Positions 1 through 6,790 of a DNA stretch of 14,341 nucleotides are shown piece by piece. The first letter of the stretch is position 1. Every line of letters begins with the position of its first letter. Made by a program: the position numbers and the translations under genes. The stretch is from assembly GCA_019310195.1 (NCBI GenBank), contig JAFDET010000121.1:1-14341 (forward strand), written 5' to 3'. The notes under the pieces are model-generated. The model did not search any database. It was not told the origin of the DNA and worked only from the letters and a program-made list of their open reading frames with translations. Source of the DNA: Deltaproteobacteria bacterium (GTDB lineage Bacteria > Myxococcota_A > UBA9160 > JAFDET01).

Positions 1-747
<747 letters not shown>

Positions 748-762
748 TTCTACCTCCGGCTC

Positions 763-1050
763 CTACTCGAGCACCGCAAGGATGTCCTCTTCACGGATGA
801 AGAGGTGCTCCTCGCTTTCGACGTTGATCTCGGTGCCGGCATACTTGCTGAACAGCACCTTGTCGCCCTTCTTCACGGAAAGCGGGACGGTGTTGCCGTC
901 GTCGTTGGTCTTACCCGGGCCGACGGCAACGATCCTGCCCTCCTGGGGCTTCTCCTTGGCGGTATCGGGGATGATGATTCCGCCCTTGCTCTTCTCTTCC
1001 TCGTCGACTCGTGTGACGAGAACGCGGTCCCCAAGCGGACGTAGCTTCAT
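763..1050 (-). CDS. groES: 10 kDa co-chaperonin GroES
   Basis: This is the 95-residue lid of the GroEL chamber, the usual family length. The start MKLRPLGDRVLV is the canonical GroES N-terminus. The later segments also fit: GGIIIPDTAKEKPQ containing the mobile loop (residues about 16-33), the GKTNDDGN roof loop, GDKVLFSKYAGTE and the C-terminal EEDILAVLE. I chose the ATG at 1048-1050, not the in-frame upstream ATG at 1131. Family homology begins exactly here, and AGAGGAG at 1059-1065 is spaced 8 nt from this start. groEL follows after 15 bp, so the two form the usual bicistronic operon. A promoter at 1180-1207 and a CIRCE-like dyad at 1143-1169 suggest sigma-70 transcription repressed by HrcA. 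Confidence 0.97.
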   Translation of the reverse strand: MKLRPLGDRVLVTRVDEEEKSKGGIIIPDTAKEKPQEGRIVAVGPGKTNDDGNTVPLSVKKGDKVLFSKYAGTEINVESEEHLFIREEDILAVLE

Positions 1051-1142
1051 CTCTTGGACTCCTCTGGCACCGGCCCCGGCTGGCGGGGTGGCGTGAGATG
1101 CATTGAGAATGGATATGGATCCCGCCCGCATTTCCTACGGCC

Positions 1143-1169
1143 TTGGCACTCGGGCGGAGTGGCTGCCAA
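1143..1169. promoter_or_regulatory. CIRCE-like HrcA operator upstream of groES
   Basis: The CIRCE consensus is TTAGCACTC-N9-GAGTGCTAA. On the plus strand 1143-1169 reads TTGGCACTC, nine bases, then GGCTGCCAA. The left half matches 8 of 9 consensus positions and the right half 6 of 9, with exactly the required 9-bp spacer. It lies a few bases downstream of the start point predicted from the groES promoter at 1180-1207, the typical position for HrcA repression of groESL. The right half is degenerate, and hrcA is not in the window. Confidence 0.6.
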
Positions 1170-1179
1170 AGCGGAGCGG

Positions 1180-1207
1180 AGTGTAAGCATGGCCGGTTGG
1201 CTGTCAA
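1180..1207 (-). promoter_or_regulatory. Sigma-70 promoter of groES-groEL
   Basis: Reading the minus strand, a perfect -35 TTGACA (1207-1202) is followed by a 16-bp spacer and TACACT (1185-1180), which keeps the key T, A and final T of the -10 hexamer. The predicted start point is near 1173, giving a leader of about 120 nt that begins with the CIRCE-like dyad. Confidence 0.65.
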
Positions 1208-1272
1208 GCAGGCGACTCTCTGGCCGGCTCTCGCGCCCCGCGGGGGCGAGGATCCGTTCTCGCTTTCTTCGC

Positions 1273-1301
1273 TTGACTTTCGCATCCGCTCCGTTCAAGA
1301 T
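1273..1301 (+). promoter_or_regulatory. Candidate lexA promoter
   Basis: TTGACT (1273-1278, 5 of 6 to the -35 consensus) is followed by 17 bp and CAAGAT (1296-1301, 3 of 6). A start point near 1308 would lie downstream of the ATG at 1305 and supports the lexA start at 1329. GTTC (1293-1296) falls inside the promoter, and a second TCCGTTC occurs at 1253-1259. These could be LexA half-sites, but I see no complete SOS box of a known type. Confidence 0.4.
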
Positions 1302-1328
1302 TCCATGACCGGGGGACGGACGGAGCGA

Positions 1329-1940
1329 ATGGCCCTTACACGCCGCCAGCGCGAAATCTACGACTACGTCTGCGAATTCATCGATCAGCAGGGCTACTCG
1401 CCCAGCCTGGAAGAGATCGGCGCCCACTTCGGGCTCTCCTCGGTGGCCACGGTGCACAAGCACGTGCAGCACCTGGTGGAGAAGGGGTTGCTGCGCAAGG
1501 CGTGGAACCGTTCGCGCTCGGTGGAGCCCGTCGATGTCCTCGAGGGCGGCGACGAGACCAGCATTACCCTGCCGCTGCTCGGCAGCGTCGCGGCGGGCGT
1601 GCCCATCGAAGCCATCGAGGTACAGGAGACCCTGACCGTCCCGCGCGAGCTGGTACCCCGCAGTGGCGATGCCTTCGTGCTCCAGGTGCGCGGCGACTCG
1701 ATGATCGAGGAGCACATCCAGGACGGGGACTACGTGGTGGTGGAGAGCCGGGCCCACGCCCGGGAGGGCGAGACCGTGGTCGCCCTGATTCGTGGCGAAG
1801 AGGCCACCCTCAAGCGTTTCCGCCCGCGCGGCAAGACCGTGCGGCTCGAGCCGGCCAACTCCCGCCTGCAGCCCATCGACGTCCCTGCCGACGAGCTGGA
1901 GATCCGCGGCGTGGTGCGCGGCCTGGTTCGCCGTTTCTGA
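1329..1940 (+). CDS. lexA: LexA, SOS-response transcriptional repressor (self-cleaving)
   Basis: LexA represses DNA-damage genes and destroys itself by autoproteolysis when RecA is activated. The 203-residue length is typical. The N-terminal winged helix is clear: LTRRQREIYDYV, then the helix-turn-helix around residues 28-50 (EEIGAHFGLSSVATVHKHV). The C-terminal S24 peptidase domain has the Ala89-Gly90 cleavage bond in GSVAAGVP, the nucleophile Ser124 in RGDSMIE and the general base Lys162 in EATLKRF, so all catalytic elements are present. Homology begins at MALTRRQ; I chose ATG 1329, preceded by GGACGGAG. ATG 1305 is in frame but adds an unconserved leader and has no ribosome site. The gene is divergent from groES and lies 41 bp before the first pterin-synthase gene, so it probably leads an operon with the next three genes and may regulate them together with itself. 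Confidence 0.97.
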   Translation: MALTRRQREIYDYVCEFIDQQGYSPSLEEIGAHFGLSSVATVHKHVQHLVEKGLLRKAWNRSRSVEPVDVLEGGDETSITLPLLGSVAAGVPIEAIEVQETLTVPRELVPRSGDAFVLQVRGDSMIEEHIQDGDYVVVESRAHAREGETVVALIRGEEATLKRFRPRGKTVRLEPANSRLQPIDVPADELEIRGVVRGLVRRF

Positions 1941-1981
1941 TCCGCTAGCCTCGAAAACCCTGTCGAATTCGGGAGTTGACG

Positions 1982-2407
1982 GTGTCCCAGGGCCCCGTGC
2001 GGATGACCCGCGCGATCGAGTTCTCCGCCTCGCTGCGCTACGCGCGCGGCGATCTCTCCGACGAGGAGAACCGGGGCCGGTTCGGCGCCCGGGCCTCGCA
2101 TCACGGTCACAACTACCGCCTGGAGGTGACCGTGGAGGGCGAGCCCGATCCCGAGACCGGGATGGTGATGGACCTGGTGGAGCTGAAGGATCTGCTGGAG
2201 GCCGAGGTGATGAGCCGCTTCGATCACCGCGATCTGGTGGCCGACACGCCCTACTTCGAGAAGCGCCTGCCGACCCCCGAGAACGTGGCCCTGGTGATCC
2301 GACAGATCCTGCTCGAAGCCCTGCCGCCGGGACGGCTCTCCCGGATTCGCCTCCAGCCCGATGAGGATCATTGGGTCGAGGTGGTCGAGGACCGGCCCCG
2401 ACCGTGA
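1982..2407 (+). CDS. 6-pyruvoyl-tetrahydropterin synthase (PTPS/QueD) family protein, paralog A, lacking Cys and a zinc His
   Basis: This 141-residue protein has the fold signature of the PTPS/QueD family: FSASLRYA near residue 14, HHGHNYRLEVTV (40-51), GMVMDLVELK (60-69), FDHRDL (80-85) and LPTPENVA (96-103). Family enzymes act on 7,8-dihydroneopterin triphosphate, the product of FolE, using a zinc ion held by three His residues and a Cys/Asp/His set. Here the first zinc His is Leu18 (FSASL against the usual FSAAH). The catalytic Cys is missing, the protein having no Cys at all. The pterin-anchoring Glu of the V-E-T motif is Pro126. His41, His43 and the dyad Asp81-His82 remain. It cannot be a standard self-sufficient enzyme. 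The GTG start at 1982 has GGGAG six bases upstream; TTG 1976 and ATG 2003 are alternatives. Its stop overlaps the next start by 4 bp (GTGA), suggesting coupled synthesis with paralog B. Confidence 0.85.
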   Translation: MSQGPVRMTRAIEFSASLRYARGDLSDEENRGRFGARASHHGHNYRLEVTVEGEPDPETGMVMDLVELKDLLEAEVMSRFDHRDLVADTPYFEKRLPTPENVALVIRQILLEALPPGRLSRIRLQPDEDHWVEVVEDRPRP

Positions 2408-2823
2408 ACGTGGCCGTTACCCATCGCTATCACTTTGCTGCGGCCCACGTGCTGTGCCGCGACGAGTGGAGCCCGGCCGAGAACGAGCGGGTCTACGGGA
2501 AGTGCGCCAATCCCAACGGCCACGGTCACAACTACGGCGTCGAGATTACCGTGAGCGGTTCGGTGGATTCCCGCACGGGACGGGTGGTGGACCCGGAGTG
2601 GCTCGACGACCTGGTGCGGCGCCGGGTCGTGGACCGCCTGGCCTTTCGGCTGCTGAACGACGACCCGGCATTTGAGGAGCGAGTGCCCACGGCGGAGAAC
2701 ATCGTCCGCTTCGTCGAGGAAGAGCTGGCGCCCGAGCTGGAGGCCGGCGGCGAGCGGCGCCTGGCGCGTGTGCGGGTGGTGGAGACCCGGCGCAACGTGT
2801 TCGAGACCGGAGATCCGACATGA
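2404..2823 (+). CDS. 6-pyruvoyl-tetrahydropterin synthase (PTPS/QueD) family protein, paralog B, lacking the Asp-His dyad
   Basis: This 139-residue PTPS-family protein carries complete zinc and nucleophile motifs: FAAAHVL with His15, and YGKCANPNGHGHNY with Cys34, His40 and His42. It also has a C-terminal VRVVET with the pterin-anchoring Glu127 and the conserved PTAEN (95-99). The catalytic dyad normally found as L-D-H-x-x-L-N is replaced by LAFRLLND, so Asp-His becomes Ala80-Phe81. This is the reverse of paralog A, which keeps Asp-His but lacks the rest. The GTG start at 2404 overlaps the previous stop by 4 bp, and the ATG of folE overlaps this stop by 4 bp, so the three are translationally coupled. 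The product pathway is open: queuosine (QueD), biopterin-type pterin, or folate by a PTPS-III-like reaction. No queC, queE, folB or sepiapterin reductase lies in the window to decide. Confidence 0.88.
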   Translation: MNVAVTHRYHFAAAHVLCRDEWSPAENERVYGKCANPNGHGHNYGVEITVSGSVDSRTGRVVDPEWLDDLVRRRVVDRLAFRLLNDDPAFEERVPTAENIVRFVEEELAPELEAGGERRLARVRVVETRRNVFETGDPT

Positions 2824-3401
2824 GCGACACCGTGGATCCCATCGAGGGGCTGATCGCCTCGTTGCTGAAGGAGCTGGGCGAAGATCCGGGCCGCGACGGC
2901 CTGGAACGCACGCCGCGTCGCGTGGCCCGGGCGTTCCGAACGTTTACCGAGGGCTACTCGACGGACCCGATCGCGGTCCTCAACGACGCCGTCTTCGAAG
3001 AAACCTACGACGAGATGGTGCTGGTGAAGGACATCGGCTTCTACAGCTTGTGCGAACACCACCTGCTGCCCTTCTTCGGCCGCGCACACGTGGCCTACAT
3101 CCCCAACGGAAGGATCGTCGGTCTCTCCAAGCTGCCGCGGATGGTGGAGATGTACGCCCGGCGGCTGCAGGTGCAGGAGCGCCTGACTCAGGACGTGGCG
3201 GGCGCGATCGAGGAGCTGCTCAACCCGAAGGGCGTCGCGGTGGTCGTGGAGTCGATCCACCTGTGCATGATGATGCGAGGCGTGGAGCAGCAGAACGCCT
3301 TCGCCGTTACCAGCTCGTTGCGCGGCGAGTTCCAGAATGACCAGAAGACCCGATCCGAGTTCATGGAGCTGATCCGCCACTCCAGGCCCTCGTTCGCCTA
3401 G
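2820..3401 (+). CDS. folE: GTP cyclohydrolase I (FolE, type IA)
   Basis: This enzyme converts GTP to 7,8-dihydroneopterin triphosphate, the entry step to folate, biopterin and queuosine. The 193-residue length is normal for the zinc-dependent type. Visible motifs are LERTPRRVARAF (28-39), FYSLCEHHLLPFFG with zinc ligands Cys78 and His81, the GLSKLPRMVEMYARRLQVQERLT block (101-123) and SIHLCMMMRGV with the third ligand Cys149. The C-terminus (SLRGEF, then TRSEFMELI) is complete. The ATG overlaps the stop of the upstream PTPS gene (ATGA). This enzyme's product is the substrate of PTPS-family enzymes, so the cluster makes biochemical sense as a unit. It is the last gene of the lexA-led run; a hairpin at 3527-3544 may end transcription. 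Confidence 0.97.
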   Translation: MSDTVDPIEGLIASLLKELGEDPGRDGLERTPRRVARAFRTFTEGYSTDPIAVLNDAVFEETYDEMVLVKDIGFYSLCEHHLLPFFGRAHVAYIPNGRIVGLSKLPRMVEMYARRLQVQERLTQDVAGAIEELLNPKGVAVVVESIHLCMMMRGVEQQNAFAVTSSLRGEFQNDQKTRSEFMELIRHSRPSFA

Positions 3402-3526
3402 GCGCCCCTTCCGCGACCCAGCCGCCCGGAGCCGGTGTTTCGGCTTGCCCTGGCAGCGAATGCCCCTGGTCCCCGAGGGGATCAAACGTGACGCGGCGTT
3501 CCACGATAGGGTAAAAACCGTGTCAT

Positions 3527-3544
3527 TTCGGGGGCCTCCCCGAA
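3527..3544 (+). terminator. Candidate hairpin terminator after folE
   Basis: TTCGGGG and CCCCGAA form a perfect 7-bp stem around a GCCT loop, followed by TCGCATTCTT, a weak T-rich tail. It lies 125 nt past the folE stop and upstream of the sigma-factor promoter. The stem is convincing, but the tail is poor for intrinsic termination. Confidence 0.4.
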
Positions 3545-3613
3545 TCGCATTCTTGCTACTACCTGTCCGGATTCATTCATTATTTGCTGCGCAACTCAAG
3601 TGAAGACCGAGTC

Positions 3614-3642
3614 TTGACGCAGAGCGTAATTGCACATACGCT
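3614..3642 (+). promoter_or_regulatory. Sigma-70 promoter of the sigma-factor gene
   Basis: TTGACG (3614-3619) and TACGCT (3637-3642) are separated by the ideal 17 bp. The -10 retains the essential TA and final T. The predicted start near 3649 leaves a leader of about 38 nt containing the AGAGGAG ribosome site at 3673-3679. The remainder of the 3402-3686 gap shows only the hairpin at 3527-3544. Confidence 0.55.
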
Positions 3643-3686
3643 CGGCATCCTACTGATGCAGTGCGTCAGTTCAGAGGAGTTGGACG

Positions 3687-4971
3687 ATGCAGACCCTAGA
3701 AGCCTACTTCCAGGACATCGCCGACATCCCGACGCTCACGAGGGAGCAAGAGGCGCTCCTCGCCAAGGAGCTCGAGGCCGCGACCTACGAGTTCCAACAG
3801 CGAGTGCTCGCCATTCCCTTTGCCGCGAGCGTCGTGGTGGGCGTCTGGGATGAAACCCGTCACAACGGTCGGGTGACCGGCAAGCTGTCCGAGTCGTTCG
3901 GGAGCGGATCGGAGGCCGGCGCCGAGCTGACCGCCAACGTCGACAAGTGCGTCGGCGCGGCGGCCCGCGCCCTCAAGCGCCGCGAAGCCGCGATCGAAGC
4001 GGACGACACCAAGGAGGCGGAGCGCCTGCGCGGCATCGTGGCCCGCAAGCTCACCACCGCGGACCTGTCGCTGCAGCTCTTCGGCCGCATGCGCCGTCAG
4101 CTCGTCGCAGCGCGCTCGAGCGCGCGCAAATCGCGCACCAAGAAGGTCCACGATCCGAAGCTCGGGATGCAGCCGGCCGAGTTCCTGGGGGCCATGTCCA
4201 GCGCCGAGGATGCCTGGGAGCGCATGGATGACGCCAAGAACACCTTCGTGCGCCACAACCTCAAGCTGGTGGTGGCCATCGCGAAGGACTACCGGAACAT
4301 GGGCATCACCTTCCAGGACCTGATCCAGGAGGGGAACCTGGGCCTGATCCGCGCCGTCGAGAAGTTCGACTACACGCGGGGGCACAAGTTCTCCACCTAC
4401 GCGCTGTGGTGGATCCGACAGGCGCTGATCCGCGCGATCCAGAACCACTCGCGGACGATCCGGATTCCCAGCCACATGCACGACACGCTGCTGCGCTACA
4501 ACCGCGGGGCCAGCTCCCTGGAGACCAAGCTGGGCCGGCGCCCGACGCCGACCGAGGTGGCCGCGACCATCGGGATGGACCCGGCCCAGGCCGAGAGCCT
4601 GGACCAGATCACCCGGGATCCGGTGAGCCTCGAGGCGGAGGTGCGGGGCACCGAGGGCAAGCTGGTGGGTGACTTCGTCAAGGACGCCTCGCGCCACTCG
4701 CCCGTCGGTGACATCGACCATCGCCGGCTCCAGGAAGTGACCCAGCGCTCGGTCGAGACGCTGTCCGATCGCGAGCGCAACATCCTGCGCTGGCGCTTCG
4801 GCATGAACGGCAACGAGGACCACACCCTCGAGCAGATCGGCACCAAGCTGGGGCTGTCGCGCGAGCGGCCAGCTGGAGGCCCGCGCGCTGTCCAAGCTGC
4901 GCGCGTCGATCTTCGGCGAGGACCTGGCGGAGTTCGCCGCCACCGCCGCCATCGCCGACGCGGACGCCTAG
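3687..4971 (+). CDS. RNA polymerase sigma-70 family factor (RpoD-like, group 1/2), frameshifted in region 4.2
   Basis: This sigma subunit directs RNA polymerase to promoters. Region 1.2 is at residues 4-50 (LEAYFQDIADIPTLTREQE). A spacer of about 130 charged residues follows where RpoD has its non-conserved region. Regions 2.1-2.4 lie at 187-263, including FVRHNLKLVVAIAKDY, FQDLIQEGNLGLIRAVEKFD, FSTYALWWIRQALIRAI and the -10-reading segment SRTIRIPSHM. Regions 3 and 4.1 follow. The frame breaks after SRER (Arg394, 4868). The DNA reads gagcgg-c-cagctg, where the family has S-R-E-R-V-R-Q-(I/L)-E-A. Resuming at 4870 gives QLEARALSKLRAS and a stop at 4969-4971. Loss of 5 nt (the Val-Arg codons) restores a 429-residue protein; as written, the frame runs on to 5120. 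There is no region 1.1, so it could be an alternative group 2 factor. The start ATG has AGAGGAG spaced 7 nt. Confidence 0.92.
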
Positions 4972-4976
4972 GACCC

Positions 4977-5010
4977 TTCCGGCCCGCGGCTCAAAGGCTG
5001 CGGGCCGGAA
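4977..5010 (+). terminator. Strong hairpin terminator after the sigma factor, possibly bidirectional
   Basis: A 14-bp stem (4977-4990 with 4997-5010, one G-U pair) closes a 6-nt TCAAAG loop just past the sigma stop codon. A short ATTCCT tail follows on the plus strand. It lies between two converging genes and could also stop transcription from the minus-strand peptidyl-prolyl isomerase gene ending at 5083, although no T-run is seen on that side. Confidence 0.8.
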
Positions 5011-5082
5011 ATTCCTCCTGCCCCGGGTATTCCCATGGGGATCGTTGCGCTTGGCGTTGCGCGCTCGGGGTGGGCCGCTGGG

Positions 5083-6600
5083 CTAGCGGCCGCTGGGCTG
5101 GTCGAGGGCCGCGAGGTTGACGTAGAGCTGACCCTCGGCGGAGAGCGCGCGGCGCCGGCTGTTGATCCACTGCTCCAGGATCTCGTTGCGCCGGGCGCTG
5201 AGCAGGCGTTCGCGCTCGTTGGCGATGGCCAGCTCCATGGCCTCTTCCTCGGGACCGCGACGCTCCAGGAGCTGGATCAGGATCTGCTTGCCCTGCACCT
5301 CGAAGATCCGGGGCGAGCTCGGAGCCTCGGGGGTCAGGGAGAAGGCCGCGTCCTGCAGGGCCAGGGAAGCGCCGATCCCGGGCACGAACCCGTCCGGGCG
5401 GCGTGAGACCCAGCTGGTGCGCTCCAGGGTCAGGCCCTCGTTTCGGGCCGCCTGCTCCAGGCTCCCACTCTCGTTCTGGGCATCGCGCAGGGTCTCCGCC
5501 CGGACCCGGAGCGCCGCGCCGGCGCGGTCCTGGGCCAGCAGCTCGCGGGCCAGGTCGGCTTGGACCTGCTCCAGGGTCTGCTCTCCCGCCTCCCGGCGCG
5601 CCTCTACGAGGATCACGTGGAACCCGAAGTCGCTGCGGACCGGCCCCACCAGCTCTCCGGGCACGGCTGCGAACGCCGCCTCTTCGAAGGGGGGCGTCAT
5701 CTGGCCGCGGTTGAAGTAACCCAGGTCGCCGCCGCTCTGCTTGGAGCCGGGGTCGTCGGAGATCTCCTCGGCCACGACGGCAAACTCCTCGCCCCCCTCC
5801 ACCCGGGTGCGGGCCGCGGCGGCCCGGGTCTCGGCCTCCGCCACCTCGCCCTCGGTCGCGTCCGGGGCCACCTGGATCAGGATGTGGCGGGCCTGGACCG
5901 CCTCGTCCTGGACGAACTGGTCTCGGCGCTCCTCGTAGAGGGTCTTCACGCGCTCCGCCGAGGTGCTCAGGAAGGTCGTCACATCCTCGTCGGTCACGGT
6001 CTCAGCGGCCTCGTCCGGGTCCTCCTCGAACGCCACGTAGGCGAGCCGGATCTCCTGGCCGGCGTAGAGCACCGCGTCGCGGGCCTCGGCGTCGGACACG
6101 AAGGCCGACGCCAGCAGCAGACGCTGCATCTTGGCCGCCAGCAGGTCATCCCGCAGCACGCGCCGGAAGGCATCCTCGCTGCCGTACTCGTAGAGGTAGA
6201 AGCGCTCGTAGCTCTCGCGGTCGACCCGGCCCTGATCGTCCGTCAGGCCGGGGATGGCCTTCACCGCGGCCCGCTCCTCCCCCAGGCTGGCGTTCAGGCC
6301 CAGGCGCTGGGCCTCTTGCGCCAGGATGGCCTGGCGGATCAGGGCGGACTGGGTGGCTTGCTTGAGCCACTCGTCCGCCTGGCGGCGGTCGTAGCCCTCG
6401 CCCAGGCGCTCTTGGAGGTAGCGGTCCTGCTGGTCCAGGACCCGGTTGAAGTCGCTGGCGTAGAAGTAGCGGTCGCCCACCTGGATCACAGCGGCGGTCT
6501 GGGTGCACTGCATGGGGCCGCCCAGTCCGATGTAGGCGACGAAGACGCCTCCCACCCCGACAATGAGAAAGGCGGTTCCCCAACGGCGTCCACGGCGCAT
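5083..6600 (-). CDS. Membrane-anchored SurA/PpiD-like periplasmic peptidyl-prolyl isomerase
   Basis: This 505-residue foldase is predicted to sit on the outer face of the inner membrane and help fold exported proteins. The N-terminus MRRGRRWGTAFLIVGVGG gives a positively charged end and one membrane segment (residues about 8-26). A SurA-N-like helical chaperone domain follows (about 40-190). A parvulin isomerase domain lies at about 235-336, with ARHILIQV, the SDDPGSKQSGGDLGYFNRGQM core and FGFHVILVEARRE. A C-terminal helical tail completes it. The layout matches PpiD with a single parvulin domain. I chose the ATG at 6598-6600: the membrane anchor starts there and the candidate promoter at 6620-6647 would place the mRNA start near 6613. 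An in-frame ATG at 6660 would add 20 residues before the anchor. The gene converges on the sigma factor and diverges from mreB. Confidence 0.88.
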   Translation of the reverse strand: MRRGRRWGTAFLIVGVGGVFVAYIGLGGPMQCTQTAAVIQVGDRYFYASDFNRVLDQQDRYLQERLGEGYDRRQADEWLKQATQSALIRQAILAQEAQRLGLNASLGEERAAVKAIPGLTDDQGRVDRESYERFYLYEYGSEDAFRRVLRDDLLAAKMQRLLLASAFVSDAEARDAVLYAGQEIRLAYVAFEEDPDEAAETVTDEDVTTFLSTSAERVKTLYEERRDQFVQDEAVQARHILIQVAPDATEGEVAEAETRAAAARTRVEGGEEFAVVAEEISDDPGSKQSGGDLGYFNRGQMTPPFEEAAFAAVPGELVGPVRSDFGFHVILVEARREAGEQTLEQVQADLARELLAQDRAGAALRVRAETLRDAQNESGSLEQAARNEGLTLERTSWVSRRPDGFVPGIGASLALQDAAFSLTPEAPSSPRIFEVQGKQILIQLLERRGPEEEAMELAIANERERLLSARRNEILEQWINSRRRALSAEGQLYVNLAALDQPSGR

Positions 6601-6619
6601 GGTTTCCAGCACGGGGCCT

Positions 6620-6647
6620 AGAGTAGGGGGTCCGCGTTCCTCAGCAA
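6620..6647 (-). promoter_or_regulatory. Candidate promoter of the PpiD-like gene
   Basis: On the minus strand TTGCTG (6647-6642) is followed by 16 bp and TACTCT (6625-6620). Both hexamers match only their key positions. The predicted start lies about 13 nt upstream of the chosen ATG. Confidence 0.35.
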
Positions 6648-6685
6648 GAGATGAAGCCATCGGCCCCCGGGCCCACGCGGCGGGC

Positions 6686-6715
6686 TTGCGGGGGCGCCCG
6701 GGCGACTGGTAGGAT
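6686..6715 (+). promoter_or_regulatory. Extended -10 promoter of the mreB operon
   Basis: TTGCGG (6686-6691) is followed by 18 bp and TAGGAT (6710-6715). The -10 is preceded by TG at 6707-6708, making an extended -10 (TGnTAGGAT). The start point would fall near 6722, about 70 nt before the mreB GTG codon. The weak -35 is partly offset by the TG extension. Confidence 0.5.
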
Positions 6716-6790
6716 GTCAAAGCCGCTGCCGAATCAACGACTTATGCGTGACCTTGCGAAGCTGGCGGCCCCCGCCTACGGGAGCAAAAC

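Noticed and set aside
1051..1131. N-terminal extension of groES from ATG 1131
   Set aside because: GroES homology begins exactly at the ATG at 1050, with a good ribosome site; the extension is unconserved.
2532..3485. 317-codon minus-strand frame across PTPS-B and folE
   Set aside because: It is antisense to two clearly conserved enzymes and has no ribosome site or domain.
3584..3853. Small plus-strand frame upstream of and overlapping the sigma factor
   Set aside because: It contains the sigma promoter and continues out of frame into the gene; it has no ribosome site or similarity.
3696..4952. 418-codon open frame on the minus strand
   Set aside because: It is a mirror frame of the sigma factor, whose conserved regions are unmistakable on the plus strand.
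5560..6621. 353-codon plus-strand frame
   Set aside because: It is antisense to the PpiD-like gene, with leucine/valine/histidine-rich shadow composition.
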